A DNA stretch of 17,528 nt from an uncultured Clostridia bacterium (GCA_938049125.1 CALICR010000095.1:1-17528), one strand, 5' to 3'. Shown: positions 1-7,822, counted from the stretch's first letter. Notes: generated by a model from the sequence alone, not told the origin. A program made the numbers and translations.

Positions 1-13
1 GCTCTTCCGATCT
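1..13. other. Illumina adapter remnant at the left end
   Basis: The first 13 bases, GCTCTTCCGATCT, are the 3' end shared by the standard Illumina TruSeq adapters. The opposite end of the window carries the reverse complement. This is library-preparation sequence and not part of the genome. It truncates the E1 beta gene artificially: the reading frame runs on into the adapter and would add a false Asp-Arg-Lys-Ser tail. Confidence 0.96.
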
Positions 14-750
14 GTATCATAGTCGAAGGGTACCAGGGTCCTCGGGTCGATCACCTCCGCAGAGATGCCCTCCGCCTCCAGCAGCCCTGCCGCCTCCAGC
101 GCCCGCGGTACATAGAGAAGGTTTGCGACGATGGTCACATCCGTGCCCGGCCGCACCACATTGGCTTTCCCGAAGGGGATCATAAAGTCCGGGTCCTCGG
201 GCACATCCTCCTTGGAGGCATACAGTGCCTTATGCTCGAAGAACATGACGGGGTTGTCGTCCCGGATTGCCGTGCGGAGCAGTCCGGCAGCGTCCCGGGC
301 GGAGGAGGGGCAGGCCACCTTGAGGCCGGGAAAATGCAGAAAGATCGTCTCCAGGGACTGGCTGTGCGTCGCCGCATTGCCGCGACCGATTCCCTCCTGG
401 CCCCGGATTACCAGCGGAATTTTTGCCTTTCCGCCGAAGATATACCGCGTCTTGGCCACCTGATTGATGAGCTGATCCATGCAGACCAGTGCGAAATCCA
501 TGTACATCAGCTCAACGATGGGCCGCATTCCGGCGCAGGCTGCGCCCAATCCCGCGCCGACAAAGCCGGATTCGGAGATCGGCGTATTCCGGACGCGATC
601 CGTGCCGAATTCCTTGTAAAGGTCCCGGGTGCATCCAAAAATACCGCCCTGCTTCTCCACGTCCTCGCCCATGACGAACACGGAGGCATCCCGGCGCATT
701 TCAGACGCAATGGTGTCGCGGACTGCCATTGCATAGGTTTTTACACTCAT
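14..750 (-). CDS. E1 beta subunit of an acetoin/2-oxoacid dehydrogenase complex, 3' end missing
   Basis: Beta subunit of the thiamine-diphosphate-dependent E1 component (transketolase-like pyrimidine-binding domain plus the start of the transketolase C-terminal domain). With the alpha subunit encoded just upstream it would decarboxylate a 2-oxoacid or cleave an acetoin-like ketol and pass the acyl group to a lipoyl E2. From the ATG at 748-750 the frame is open for about 245 residues, against roughly 325 usual for the family. Visible family features are VFVMGEDVEKQGGIFG (24-39), the catalytic Glu in NTPISESGFVGAG (Glu60), the RGQEGIGRG segment (116-124) followed by the HSQSLE His129, and DPRTLVPFD near the break. 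The start is 14 bases after the alpha stop and has a G-rich ribosome binding site. The family match is closest to AcoB/PdhB. Acetoin versus pyruvate or another substrate cannot be decided here. Confidence 0.93.
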
Positions 751-764
751 TCCAAGCCCCCCTG

Positions 765-1727
765 TCAAGCCTCGTAAAATACATCGTCCAGCACATGCGC
801 CGGGTTCGGCGCAGAGCTTTGTTCCGCAAAGGCGACCGCGGCGTCGATCTCCGCTTGCGCCTCTTTTTGGAATTTCTCCAGCTGCTGCGCATCCGCCATT
901 CCCGTCTCCAGAAGATAGCTTCCAAAATTCCGGATGGGGTCGCGGTCCCGCTTCCAGCGCTCGACCTCCTCCCGGGTCCGGTAGACCTCCGGGTCGCCGG
1001 TCCAATGACCGCACCAGCGGCAGGTCTTGCACTCGATCAGTGAGGGGCCGTCCCCGGCCAGCGCCCGCTCCTGCGCCGCAGCAAATGCCGCGTCGATGGC
1101 AAGCACGTCATTCCCGTCCACCGTGACGCCGGGGATGCCGTAGGCCGCGCTGCGGACGCTGATGTCCTGGACCGAGGTCGACTGAGCCTGCGGCACCGTG
1201 ATGCCAAAGCCGTTGTTCTCCACCACAAAGATGACCGGCAGGGACCACACCGCCGCGAGGTTCATGGCCTCGTGAACACAGCCCTGGTTGGACGCCGCAT
1301 CCCCGAAAAAGGCCACGGCTACGTGCCGCTCCCCCTTCATCCGGAGCGCCAGCGCCGCGCCCACCGCGATGGGCACGCCCGCACCGACGATGGCGTTGGC
1401 CCCGAGGTTGCCCTTTGTCAGGTCCGCGATGTGCATAGAACCGCCCCGGCCTCCGCAGTAGCCGTCCTGTTTCCCCATCAGCTCCGCCATGGCACGGTCC
1501 GTGCGCGCCCCCTTGGCAATGCAGTGTCCGTGGCCGCGGTGGGTGCTCGCAATATAATCCGCGTCGCTCAGCCGGGAGCAAACCGTCGCCGCGATGGCCT
1601 CTTCGCCCAGATAGAGATGGACGGAGCCGTGCAGCCGATTCTCGCAGAATAGCTGGTAGGCCCGGCTCTCAAACTCCCGGATCCTGGTCATTGTGCGGTA
1701 GATATTCCGTGCGCGTTCCTGTTCCAT
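765..1727 (-). CDS. E1 alpha subunit of an acetoin/2-oxoacid dehydrogenase complex (AcoA/PdhA-like)
   Basis: A 320-residue TPP-dependent E1 alpha subunit, the usual length for AcoA/PdhA. Recognisable segments are YLGEEAIA (39-46), THRGHGHCIAKG (62-73), GGRGGSMHIAD (92-102), the TPP/Mg site FFGDAASNQG...ENN (141-172), DGNDVLA (204-210), CRWCGHWTGDP (236-246) and YRTREEVE (249-256). The THRGHGH and GGSMHIAD segments resemble acetoin dehydrogenases more than classical pyruvate dehydrogenases. The TPP motif reads GDA where GDG is usual. The start at 1725-1727 is preferred over an upstream in-frame ATG at 1841 because the family N-terminus begins there and AGAGGGG lies six bases upstream. It begins one base after the stop of the ligase alpha gene, suggesting translational coupling. 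No lipoyl E2 or E3 gene is visible. The substrate is unproven. Confidence 0.93.
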   Translation of the reverse strand: MEQERARNIYRTMTRIREFESRAYQLFCENRLHGSVHLYLGEEAIAATVCSRLSDADYIASTHRGHGHCIAKGARTDRAMAELMGKQDGYCGGRGGSMHIADLTKGNLGANAIVGAGVPIAVGAALALRMKGERHVAVAFFGDAASNQGCVHEAMNLAAVWSLPVIFVVENNGFGITVPQAQSTSVQDISVRSAAYGIPGVTVDGNDVLAIDAAFAAAQERALAGDGPSLIECKTCRWCGHWTGDPEVYRTREEVERWKRDRDPIRNFGSYLLETGMADAQQLEKFQKEAQAEIDAAVAFAEQSSAPNPAHVLDDVFYEA

Positions 1728-1728
1728 A

Positions 1729-2616
1729 CTATTCCCCTCTTCTGCCTTGCAGGATCGCCTCGGCGATCCCGGCGATCTCCACGGTGCTCTCCGCGAGGTA
1801 CACCCCCGCATCGCGCAGCGCGCGTTCCTTGTGCTCGGCACTCCCCGTGCCGTCTGCCCCGACGATGGCGCCCGCGTGGCCCATGTTGGTGCCCTTCGGC
1901 GCGTTTTTCCCGGCGATCATGGCGATGACCGGCTTTGTGACATGGGCCTTGATGTAGGCCGCCGCCCGCTCCTCCTCGCAGCCGCCGATCTCCCCGATCA
2001 TGACGATTACCTCGGTCTCCGGGTCCCGCTCGAAGTCCTGCAGGAGGTCCGTAAACGAGGAGCCGGGGATCATATCGCCGCCCACGCCGACGCAGGTCGA
2101 CTGGCCGATTCCGCGCTGGGTCATCAGGAATACGGACTCATAGCCGTTGGTCGCTGACCGGGTCATAACACCCACCGGCCCCGGGAGGAAGATATGCGAC
2201 GCCATAAATCCGGCCTTGCATTTCCCCGGCGAGATTACGCCGAAGGAATTCGGCCCGAACAGCCGGACGCCGCGCTGCCGTGCCGCCCAGTAACACTTCA
2301 TCATCTCATGGACCGGCGTATGCTCCGAGATGGAGAAGATCAACGGAACCCCAGCGTCCACCGCCTCATAGATCCCCGCCGGTGTATGCTTCGCCGGAAC
2401 GAACAGCACCGTCGCGTTCGCGCCCGTCTCCTCGACGGCCTCCCGGACCGTATTGAATACCGGCACACCTTCCACAGTTTGGCCACCCTTGCCTGGGGTG
2501 CATCCTGCCACGACGTTCGTACCATACTCCAGCATCGTCCTGGTATGGAACGTCCCTTCGCGGCCCGTGATCCCCTGCACCAGCAGGCGTGTAGTTTGAT
2601 CGATCAGAATGCTCAT
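1729..2616 (-). CDS. Alpha subunit of a succinyl-CoA-synthetase-like acyl-CoA ligase (NDP-forming)
   Basis: A 295-residue alpha subunit of an NDP-forming acid-CoA ligase, typical SucD length. It would cleave acyl-CoA to the free acid while making ATP or GTP, or run in reverse, via a phosphohistidine. The N-terminal CoA-binding domain shows GITGREGTFHT (15-25) and GCTPGKGG (38-45). The ligase domain shows GQSTCVGVGGD (171-181), EVIVMIGEIGG (202-212) and GHAGAIVGADGTGSAEHK with the phosphorylated His at 247. The segment that in E. coli SucD reads SRSGTLTYE is here TRSATNGYE (152-160), a departure that may reflect a substrate other than succinate. The start at 2614-2616 overlaps the beta-subunit stop by four bases (ATGA) and has GGAGG seven bases upstream. 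An in-frame ATG at 2760 would add 48 residues unlike the family. No other TCA-cycle gene is present, so a catabolic role is more likely than a TCA role. Confidence 0.9.
   Translation of the reverse strand: MSILIDQTTRLLVQGITGREGTFHTRTMLEYGTNVVAGCTPGKGGQTVEGVPVFNTVREAVEETGANATVLFVPAKHTPAGIYEAVDAGVPLIFSISEHTPVHEMMKCYWAARQRGVRLFGPNSFGVISPGKCKAGFMASHIFLPGPVGVMTRSATNGYESVFLMTQRGIGQSTCVGVGGDMIPGSSFTDLLQDFERDPETEVIVMIGEIGGCEEERAAAYIKAHVTKPVIAMIAGKNAPKGTNMGHAGAIVGADGTGSAEHKERALRDAGVYLAESTVEIAGIAEAILQGRRGE
1734..1740 (-). promoter_or_regulatory. Ribosome binding site deciding the E1 alpha start
   Basis: AGAGGGG on the minus strand, six bases before the ATG at 1725-1727. It overlaps the last codons of the preceding ligase alpha gene and supports the shorter start over the in-frame ATG at 1841. 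Confidence 0.7.
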
Positions 2617-3779
2617 TGCTCCGCCTCCCGATGCAGCGCCGCCAGGGCCTCTACCGCCTCCGGCACATTGGAGACTGCCGTCACACGGTCCTCCAGCGTC
2701 CTGAGGATCTGCATAGCCTCTTCCTTTCTCGTTCCCTCGATCCGGACCACGACCCGGCATTCAGTCGGGAGCAGCGTGAGCGCGTCCCGGATACCGGCCG
2801 CGACCTCGTCGCAGCGCGTGATCCCGCCGAAAATATAGACCAGCAGCACCCGGATCCCGGCATCCGAAAAGAGGATCCGGATCGCCTCCTTCAGCCGCTC
2901 CCGCGTCGCACCGCCGCCCTGGTCCAGACAGCAGCCAACGCGCATCCCGCGCTTCGTCACCAGGTCGAGACAGCTCATCATCATCCCGGAGCCGTTCGAC
3001 ATGATGGCCACCGTCCCTTTCGGGTCCAGCGGAACGAAGTGGAAGCCGAAGCGGCGCGCTTCCTTGACCCGCGGGTCCTCCGCGGAGGCCTCGCGCCACG
3101 CCGCCGCGTCCGGCAGCTTTCCAATGGAGAGCGCGTTGTCGTCCAGCTCCGCCTTCCCGTCCGCCGCAATCAGTTCGCCCGACGCGGTCAGCATCAGCGG
3201 ATTGATCTCCAGCAGCATGGCGTTCCAGTCATAGAACGCCGCGAAGAGCCTGCGGCTGACCTCCAGCAGCGCGGGCTTCAGCCTAGGGTCGGCCCCGGTC
3301 CTGCTGATGAGATATTCAATCGTATAGGCCTCTGGCCCCCGCACGGGGTCCAGAGGGACCCGCGCGGCGCGCTCCGGATGCTCCCGAACCGTCTGCTCGA
3401 TGTCCATACCGCCGTCCGGGGAAAACACCAGAAGCGGCGCCCGCTCCTGCCGGTCCAGCAGGATGGAGAGATACAGTTCCTGCGATGCCTCCGCCTTTTC
3501 CTCGGCCAGCAGCGCCTGCGGGCGGCAGCCCCGGACTTCCAGTGCAGACAGCCGCTCCGCCCAACTCGGGACATCCGCTTCCGTTTCCGCAAACTGAACG
3601 CCGCCCGCCTTGCCGCGTCCGCCCACCGGGACCTGCACCTTGAGCACCACGGGATAGCGCAGCCCTGCCGCCCGGATCGCCTCCAGCGCCCCCGCTGGCT
3701 CCCGGATCACCGCACCGGGCATCGTCCGGATGCCTGCCCGGCGAAAAATTTCCTTTGCCTGGTATTCCAACAGTTTCAT
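2613..3779 (-). CDS. Beta subunit of a succinyl-CoA-synthetase-like acyl-CoA ligase (ATP-grasp)
   Basis: A 388-residue ATP-grasp subunit partnering the alpha subunit encoded next, the same length as SucC. Visible are MKLLEYQAKEIF (1-12), LKVQVPVGGRGKAGGV (46-61) of the ATP-grasp fold, the metal-binding EINPL (191-195), ADGKAELDDNAL (206-217) and a C-terminal ligase domain with YIFGGITRCDEVAAGI (315-330) and RIEGT (346-350). Two segments near the acyl site differ from E. coli SucC: SNGSGMMM (261-268) replaces VNGAGLAM, and LDQGGGAT (285-292) replaces LDVGGGAT. The differences fit a ligase for a different acid, which is inference. It follows the aldehyde dehydrogenase by 49 bases, with a GGAAAGGGA-type ribosome binding site, and overlaps the alpha gene by four bases. 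The family also includes malyl-CoA and sulfoacetate-CoA ligases. Confidence 0.9.
   Translation of the reverse strand: MKLLEYQAKEIFRRAGIRTMPGAVIREPAGALEAIRAAGLRYPVVLKVQVPVGGRGKAGGVQFAETEADVPSWAERLSALEVRGCRPQALLAEEKAEASQELYLSILLDRQERAPLLVFSPDGGMDIEQTVREHPERAARVPLDPVRGPEAYTIEYLISRTGADPRLKPALLEVSRRLFAAFYDWNAMLLEINPLMLTASGELIAADGKAELDDNALSIGKLPDAAAWREASAEDPRVKEARRFGFHFVPLDPKGTVAIMSNGSGMMMSCLDLVTKRGMRVGCCLDQGGGATRERLKEAIRILFSDAGIRVLLVYIFGGITRCDEVAAGIRDALTLLPTECRVVVRIEGTRKEEAMQILRTLEDRVTAVSNVPEAVEALAALHREAEQ
2624..2628 (-). promoter_or_regulatory. Ribosome binding site deciding the ligase alpha start
   Basis: GGAGG on the minus strand, seven bases before the ATG at 2614-2616 and inside the end of the beta gene. 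It supports a start coupled to beta-subunit translation instead of the longer in-frame alternative. Confidence 0.7.
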
Positions 3780-3828
3780 GCTTTTTCAGTCCCTTTCCGT
3801 CCCGGATGACTGTTCCGCGCGCCGGGGA

Positions 3829-5211
3829 TCAGCCCCACAGCTCCGCGTCCGTCGGGACCGCCGCGTTTTCCTTGACATAGGAGATCCGCGAACGGTTGAA
3901 GAGGTGGTAGTACGTCAGATTTTCCGCAATGGAGTTATTGCCCCAGGTGCCGCAGCCCAGCGTTGTGGTCGGATTCAAACCGTTCAGGAAGGAGCCGCCC
4001 GCCATGCTGGCACTGGACTGGTTCACCAGGACCCGCGACACGGGGAGTCGGGTGCCCGCATATTCCACGTGCTCCCGGTCGTTCGACTGGATGGAGCAGG
4101 TGTGGCCCGCGCCGTTGTACTCCAGATTCGCCTGGGCGATGGCGACGGCCTCTGCAAAGGTGTCCCATTTATATACGGTCATGACCGGGCACATTTTCTC
4201 CTTTGAGAGCGGGTCCGCCGCGCCGTAAGCGCCGGGATAAAGGAGGATGGCCCGCGTCCCCTCCGGGATCGGGACACCCGCCGCCTCCGCGACCTTCCGG
4301 ACTGGCTGGCCCACCAGCTCCCGGTTCATGGTCCCGTCCGGGAAGATCGCGCGGCGGAAGCGGTCCACGGTTTCCTTGTCCTCAAAGTAGACCGCCCCCT
4401 CACCCCGGAGGGCCTCCAGGATTTCCGCGAACTGGGACGCCGGCGCGATCACCGTCTGGTCTCCGGCGCAGATGATGCCGTTGTCAAAGGTCCGGGACGC
4501 AATGACCCGGGCGGCAGCGGCCTTGAAATCGATATTCTCATCCCAAATGCCCTGCACATTGCCCGCGCCGACGCCGAAGCTGGGTTTTCCGGAGGAATAG
4601 GCCGACTTCACAACGCCGGGGCCGCCCGTCGCCAGGACCACATCGCAGTTTGCCATGAGATGCTGCGTCGCCGCGATGGTCGGCTCCTCAACATAAAGGA
4701 AAATATCCCGGGGCACGCCCATCCGGTCCAGCTCCGCATAATAGAGGTCCGCCAGCAGCTTTGTCGTCTGCCTGGACCGCGGATGCGGGCTGATGATAAT
4801 GGTATTTCTTCCCTTGACGGCAAACATTGCGTTGCACATCGGCGTCACGACGGGGTTGGTGCAGGGCGTCGCGGCGCAGACCACGCCGATGGGCTTGGCC
4901 ACCTCGACGATCCCCTCCTCCGGGTGCTCCGCAATGATCCCGACCGTCTTTTTATCGCGCAGACTGTTCCAGATGATCCGGGACTTGGCCTGGCACTTTT
5001 TGACTTTATCTTCGAAGACGCCCATGCGGGATTCCTCAGCGGCAACGCGCGCCAGCATCTCGCTGTTGTCAAACACGACCTTGGCGTACATCTTCGCAAT
5101 GGCGTCCACCTGTGTCTGCGTATAATCGGCAACGACGCGCTGGGCCGCCCGGGACCGGGCGATCAGCGCATCCACATAGGCCTCCTGGCCGTTTTTCCGT
5201 TCCTCTGTCAT
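3829..5211 (-). CDS. CoA-acylating aldehyde dehydrogenase, similar to Clostridium kluyveri succinate-semialdehyde dehydrogenase
   Basis: A 460-residue NAD(P)-dependent aldehyde dehydrogenase of the CoA-acylating class, interconverting an aldehyde plus CoA with an acyl-CoA. It closely resembles the C. kluyveri SucD enzyme: DNSEMLARVAAEE near 48-60, GVFEDKVKKC (64-73), KPIGVV..TPCTNPVVTPMCNAM (106-129), KGRNTIIISPHP (133-144), ATGGPGVVKSAYSSGKP (194-210), the catalytic Cys248 in DNGIICAGDQ (243-252), KEKMCPV (337-343) and NPTTTLGCGTWGNNSIAENLT (413-433). The start at 5209-5211 is chosen because AGGAGG lies seven bases upstream. A longer in-frame start at 5241 lacks such a site. The gene lies 30 bases after the amidohydrolase and 49 before the acyl-CoA ligase, so its acyl-CoA product could feed the ligase. 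Sulfoacetaldehyde dehydrogenase (SauS) belongs to the same superfamily, so the true aldehyde is open. Confidence 0.92.
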   Translation of the reverse strand: MTEERKNGQEAYVDALIARSRAAQRVVADYTQTQVDAIAKMYAKVVFDNSEMLARVAAEESRMGVFEDKVKKCQAKSRIIWNSLRDKKTVGIIAEHPEEGIVEVAKPIGVVCAATPCTNPVVTPMCNAMFAVKGRNTIIISPHPRSRQTTKLLADLYYAELDRMGVPRDIFLYVEEPTIAATQHLMANCDVVLATGGPGVVKSAYSSGKPSFGVGAGNVQGIWDENIDFKAAAARVIASRTFDNGIICAGDQTVIAPASQFAEILEALRGEGAVYFEDKETVDRFRRAIFPDGTMNRELVGQPVRKVAEAAGVPIPEGTRAILLYPGAYGAADPLSKEKMCPVMTVYKWDTFAEAVAIAQANLEYNGAGHTCSIQSNDREHVEYAGTRLPVSRVLVNQSSASMAGGSFLNGLNPTTTLGCGTWGNNSIAENLTYYHLFNRSRISYVKENAAVPTDAELWG

Positions 5212-5218
5212 AATACTT

Positions 5219-5224
5219 CCTCCT
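5219..5224 (-). promoter_or_regulatory. Ribosome binding site deciding the aldehyde dehydrogenase start
   Basis: A perfect AGGAGG on the minus strand, seven bases before the ATG at 5209-5211. It lies inside the longer alternative reading frame from 5241, which makes the shorter start the better choice. Confidence 0.8.
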
Positions 5225-5241
5225 GTCTCGTATCTTCCCAC

Positions 5242-6855
5242 TCACTTGACCGGTGCATGGCGAAGGACCTGTCCCGCATAGCAGCCCGTCGCCCGGCCGC
5301 CGCGCACTGCCACCGTGCCGTTCAGCAGCACATAGGCAAGGCCCCGGTTGCGCCGGAACGGGTGGAGATCGTCCGCCTCCGCCGCCGCGCGTTCCCAGTC
5401 GAGCACGCAGAGATCTGCCGCGAGACCCGGCCTCAGCAGGCCACGGTCCCGCAGGCCGATGGCCCCCGCCGGCGCACCGGTCATGCTCCGGATGCAGGCC
5501 TCCGGACTCCGCAGCCGGAATTCCCGGCAGATCTCGATCCGCCGGAACATCGCGCCGGTCCCACGCGGATGACCGCCGCCCACCTGCTCCTCGCTGTAGT
5601 GCTCCGGATAGGCGGACCAGTCCGTCCCGGCATACACGTTCTCATCCGCCAAAAAGGTCCTGATATCCTCCATCTGCATACAGGTGTAGACGCCCTGCAC
5701 CGTGCCGTGATTGCGCAGCAGCAGCTCCGCCATCGCGTCGACCGGTGCAGCGCCCGCTGCCGCGGCAAGCTCCGTAAGCGTTTTTCCCACCGCCTCCGGC
5801 GTTTCCGCCGCCGCGGCGATCCGGCTGCCCGCATAGCCCGCATAATAGAGGCAGCTTTCAAACTCCTCCGTCTCATGGAAAATGGAATGCTCCACCTGCC
5901 GCCGGAACTGCGGCTCCTCCAGCCGCTGCAGCAGCGCGGCGCGCCCTTCGCGCAGATACTTGGGCGGAATCTGGCTGATCAGCGGCGCAGAGCCCGCATC
6001 GTAGGGATACTGGTCCGCAAAGACCCGCACTCCCTCTGCATTGGCCTCCCGGATCATCCGCAGCATCGCCTGGGCCTTCCCCGCACGGTTCGGTCCCATG
6101 ACCTTGATGTGGGAGATGAGGACCGGGCAGCCCGCGCCGCGGCCCACCGCAATGGCCTCGCGGACCGCCTCCAGTACATGATCGCCCTCGCCGCGGATGT
6201 GGGACGCATAGAGCCCGCCGAATTCTGCCGATGCCTTTGCCAGCGCTGTCAGCTCCGCCGTGTCCGCATAGACGGACGGCGCATAGACGAGGCCGGAGGA
6301 ATATCCGAAATACCCGGCCCGCATGGCCAAGCGGATCTGCTCCTGCATGGCCTGAATCTGCAAGGGCGTCGGCGCCGCAGGCGATTCACCCATGACGGAC
6401 AGGCGGAGGGCATTGTGGCCCACCAGAAAGGCGTAATTGATCCCCTTTTCCTGCCGGTCCGCCGCTGCGAGAAACGTGGGACAGTCCTTTGCCGCCGCCA
6501 TCATCTCCTCCAGCCGTTCCGGCGCGGCCGGGCGCGTCGTCAGCGGAACGCCGCAGTCTTTGCGGTAAGGCGCCGGAGAATCGCCGCAGTTGCCCACGAG
6601 CTGCGTCGTGATGCCCTGCTCGAGGCAGTTGTAGCCGTCGCTGCGGAAAAAGACCGCGTCGTCGCTGTGCGCGTGGGTGTCGAGAAAGCCCGGGGTGACG
6701 CAGAGTCCCTCCGCGTCGAGGACCTCGCGGGCACTCTCCTGGAGCTTCGGCGCAATCTCCGTGATGATCCCGTCCCGGATGCCGATCTCAGCCCGGTACC
6801 CCGGGCGGCCCGTGCCGTCCAGCAGCGTGCCCCCGGTGATCTTGACATCAAGCAT
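5242..6855 (-). CDS. D-aminoacylase family amidohydrolase (N-acyl-D-amino-acid deacylase-like)
   Basis: A 537-residue cytoplasmic amidohydrolase of the D-aminoacylase group, which hydrolyses N-acyl-D-amino acids and related amides. Metal-site features are GFLDTHAHSDD (57-66, His61 and His63), Cys90 in QLVGNCGDSPAP, His219 in ASHIRGEGDH, His249 in ISHIKVMG and the catalytic Asp412 in AGTDWSAYPEH. The late HPRGTGAMFRR segment (429-439) corresponds to the family's HPRxxGxFPR motif. The usual SDGxPHP around the Asp is changed to GTDWSAYPE, so the substrate may differ from standard N-acyl-D-amino acids. The C-terminal beta domain ends with a typical DLCVLD segment. The start at 6853-6855 has AGGAGG nine bases upstream and overlaps the end of the transporter ATPase gene by eight bases. 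A longer frame from 6966 lacks family similarity. Its place directly behind the ABC importer suggests that it acts on the imported solute. Confidence 0.9.
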   Translation of the reverse strand: MLDVKITGGTLLDGTGRPGYRAEIGIRDGIITEIAPKLQESAREVLDAEGLCVTPGFLDTHAHSDDAVFFRSDGYNCLEQGITTQLVGNCGDSPAPYRKDCGVPLTTRPAAPERLEEMMAAAKDCPTFLAAADRQEKGINYAFLVGHNALRLSVMGESPAAPTPLQIQAMQEQIRLAMRAGYFGYSSGLVYAPSVYADTAELTALAKASAEFGGLYASHIRGEGDHVLEAVREAIAVGRGAGCPVLISHIKVMGPNRAGKAQAMLRMIREANAEGVRVFADQYPYDAGSAPLISQIPPKYLREGRAALLQRLEEPQFRRQVEHSIFHETEEFESCLYYAGYAGSRIAAAAETPEAVGKTLTELAAAAGAAPVDAMAELLLRNHGTVQGVYTCMQMEDIRTFLADENVYAGTDWSAYPEHYSEEQVGGGHPRGTGAMFRRIEICREFRLRSPEACIRSMTGAPAGAIGLRDRGLLRPGLAADLCVLDWERAAAEADDLHPFRRNRGLAYVLLNGTVAVRGGRATGCYAGQVLRHAPVK

Positions 6856-7822
6856 CCCGGCCCGCCTCCTCTGCTCTCCAGCAGGATACCCAGTGTCCGG
6901 GAGTAATCTCCCGGAGCGTCTGCTGTTTCCTGCACGCCTCGGTGCAGAATTCGCAGCGGGCCGCAAAGCGGCAGCCCGGCTCCGGCTCCACGGGACTTGT
7001 GACCTCTCCGCGGATCACCTCCAAGTCTCTGCCCCGGAACGCTAGGCTGGGCCGCGGGATCGCCGCGAGCAGCGCCTTCGTATAGGGGTGGAGCGGATGG
7101 CGGAACAACTCCTCTGCCTCCGCCTTTTCGATGACCTGTCCGAGGTACATTACCATGATCTCGTCGGAAATGTGCTTGACCACGCTCAGGTTGTGGGTGA
7201 TGAACAGATAGGTGAAGCCCATCTCCTCCTGGAGGTCCATCATGAGGTTGAGGATCTGCGCCTGAATGGACACGTCCAGCGCCGAGACCGGCTCGTCGCA
7301 GACGATGAACTTCGGGTCCAGAGACAGGGCGCGGGCAATGCCGATCCGCTGCCGCCGCCCGCCGTCCAGCTCATGAGGATAGGAATTGGCCAGTCTCCGG
7401 GCCAGGCCTACCACGTCCATCAGCCTGACCGCCTGGTTGTAGCACTCCTGCCGCGTCCGGAACTTGCGGTTCACGATCATGTACTCCGCAATGATCTCCA
7501 GCACGGTCATCCGGGCGTCGATGCTCGAATAGGGGTCCTGGAAGATGATCTGCATCCGCTGCCGCATCTGCCGCATTTTTGCCTTATTCAGCGTCGTGAT
7601 GTTCTGTCCTTCACAGAAGATCTCGCCCGACGTCGGCTCCAGCAGGCGGAGGATCGTCCGGCCCAGCGTCGATTTTCCGCAGCCGGACTCGCCGACCACG
7701 CCGAGGGTCTTTCCCTGCCGGATCCCGAAGCTGACGTCATCCACCGCGTGCAGCTGGCCCGCAGGCGTATGAAAATATTTTTTAAGGTGATTCACCTCGA
7801 TCAGCGGTACTTGTTCTGTCAT
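6848..7822 (-). CDS. dppF: Dipeptide/oligopeptide-type ABC importer ATPase, DppF/OppF-like
   Basis: A 324-residue cytoplasmic ATPase of a peptide-type importer, pairing with the DppD-like ATPase encoded upstream. Walker A is GESGCGKST (44-52), the Q-loop is IIFQDPYSS (92-100), the signature region is HELDGGRRQRIGIARAL (150-166), Walker B is FIVCDEP (172-178), and the switch His210 is in FITHNLSVV. The C-terminal oligo_HPY extension has several cysteines (GCRFAARCEFCTEAC), a pattern that in related DppD-type proteins is linked to an iron-sulfur cluster. The signature has Asp where LSGGQ has Ser, a change I recall in other members of this subfamily. The start overlaps the DppD-like gene by four bases and the end overlaps the amidohydrolase by eight. 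The solute cannot be told from the ATPase. The symbol reflects family only. Confidence 0.92.
   Translation of the reverse strand: MTEQVPLIEVNHLKKYFHTPAGQLHAVDDVSFGIRQGKTLGVVGESGCGKSTLGRTILRLLEPTSGEIFCEGQNITTLNKAKMRQMRQRMQIIFQDPYSSIDARMTVLEIIAEYMIVNRKFRTRQECYNQAVRLMDVVGLARRLANSYPHELDGGRRQRIGIARALSLDPKFIVCDEPVSALDVSIQAQILNLMMDLQEEMGFTYLFITHNLSVVKHISDEIMVMYLGQVIEKAEAEELFRHPLHPYTKALLAAIPRPSLAFRGRDLEVIRGEVTSPVEPEPGCRFAARCEFCTEACRKQQTLREITPGHWVSCWRAEEAGRDA
6865..6870 (-). promoter_or_regulatory. Ribosome binding site deciding the amidohydrolase start
   Basis: AGGAGG on the minus strand, nine bases before the ATG at 6853-6855. It lies inside the last codons of the upstream ATPase gene, consistent with coupled translation of the two genes. 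Confidence 0.78.

Noticed and set aside
1729..3779. SucC/SucD pair as the TCA-cycle succinyl-CoA synthetase
   Set aside because: No other TCA gene is nearby, the acyl-site motifs differ from SucCD, and the genes lie inside a catabolic operon with an acylating aldehyde dehydrogenase.
4660..6906. A 748-codon open frame on the plus strand
   Set aside because: It lies antisense to the aldehyde dehydrogenase and amidohydrolase genes, is rich in Arg, His and Pro as expected of a GC-rich shadow frame, and shows no family motif.
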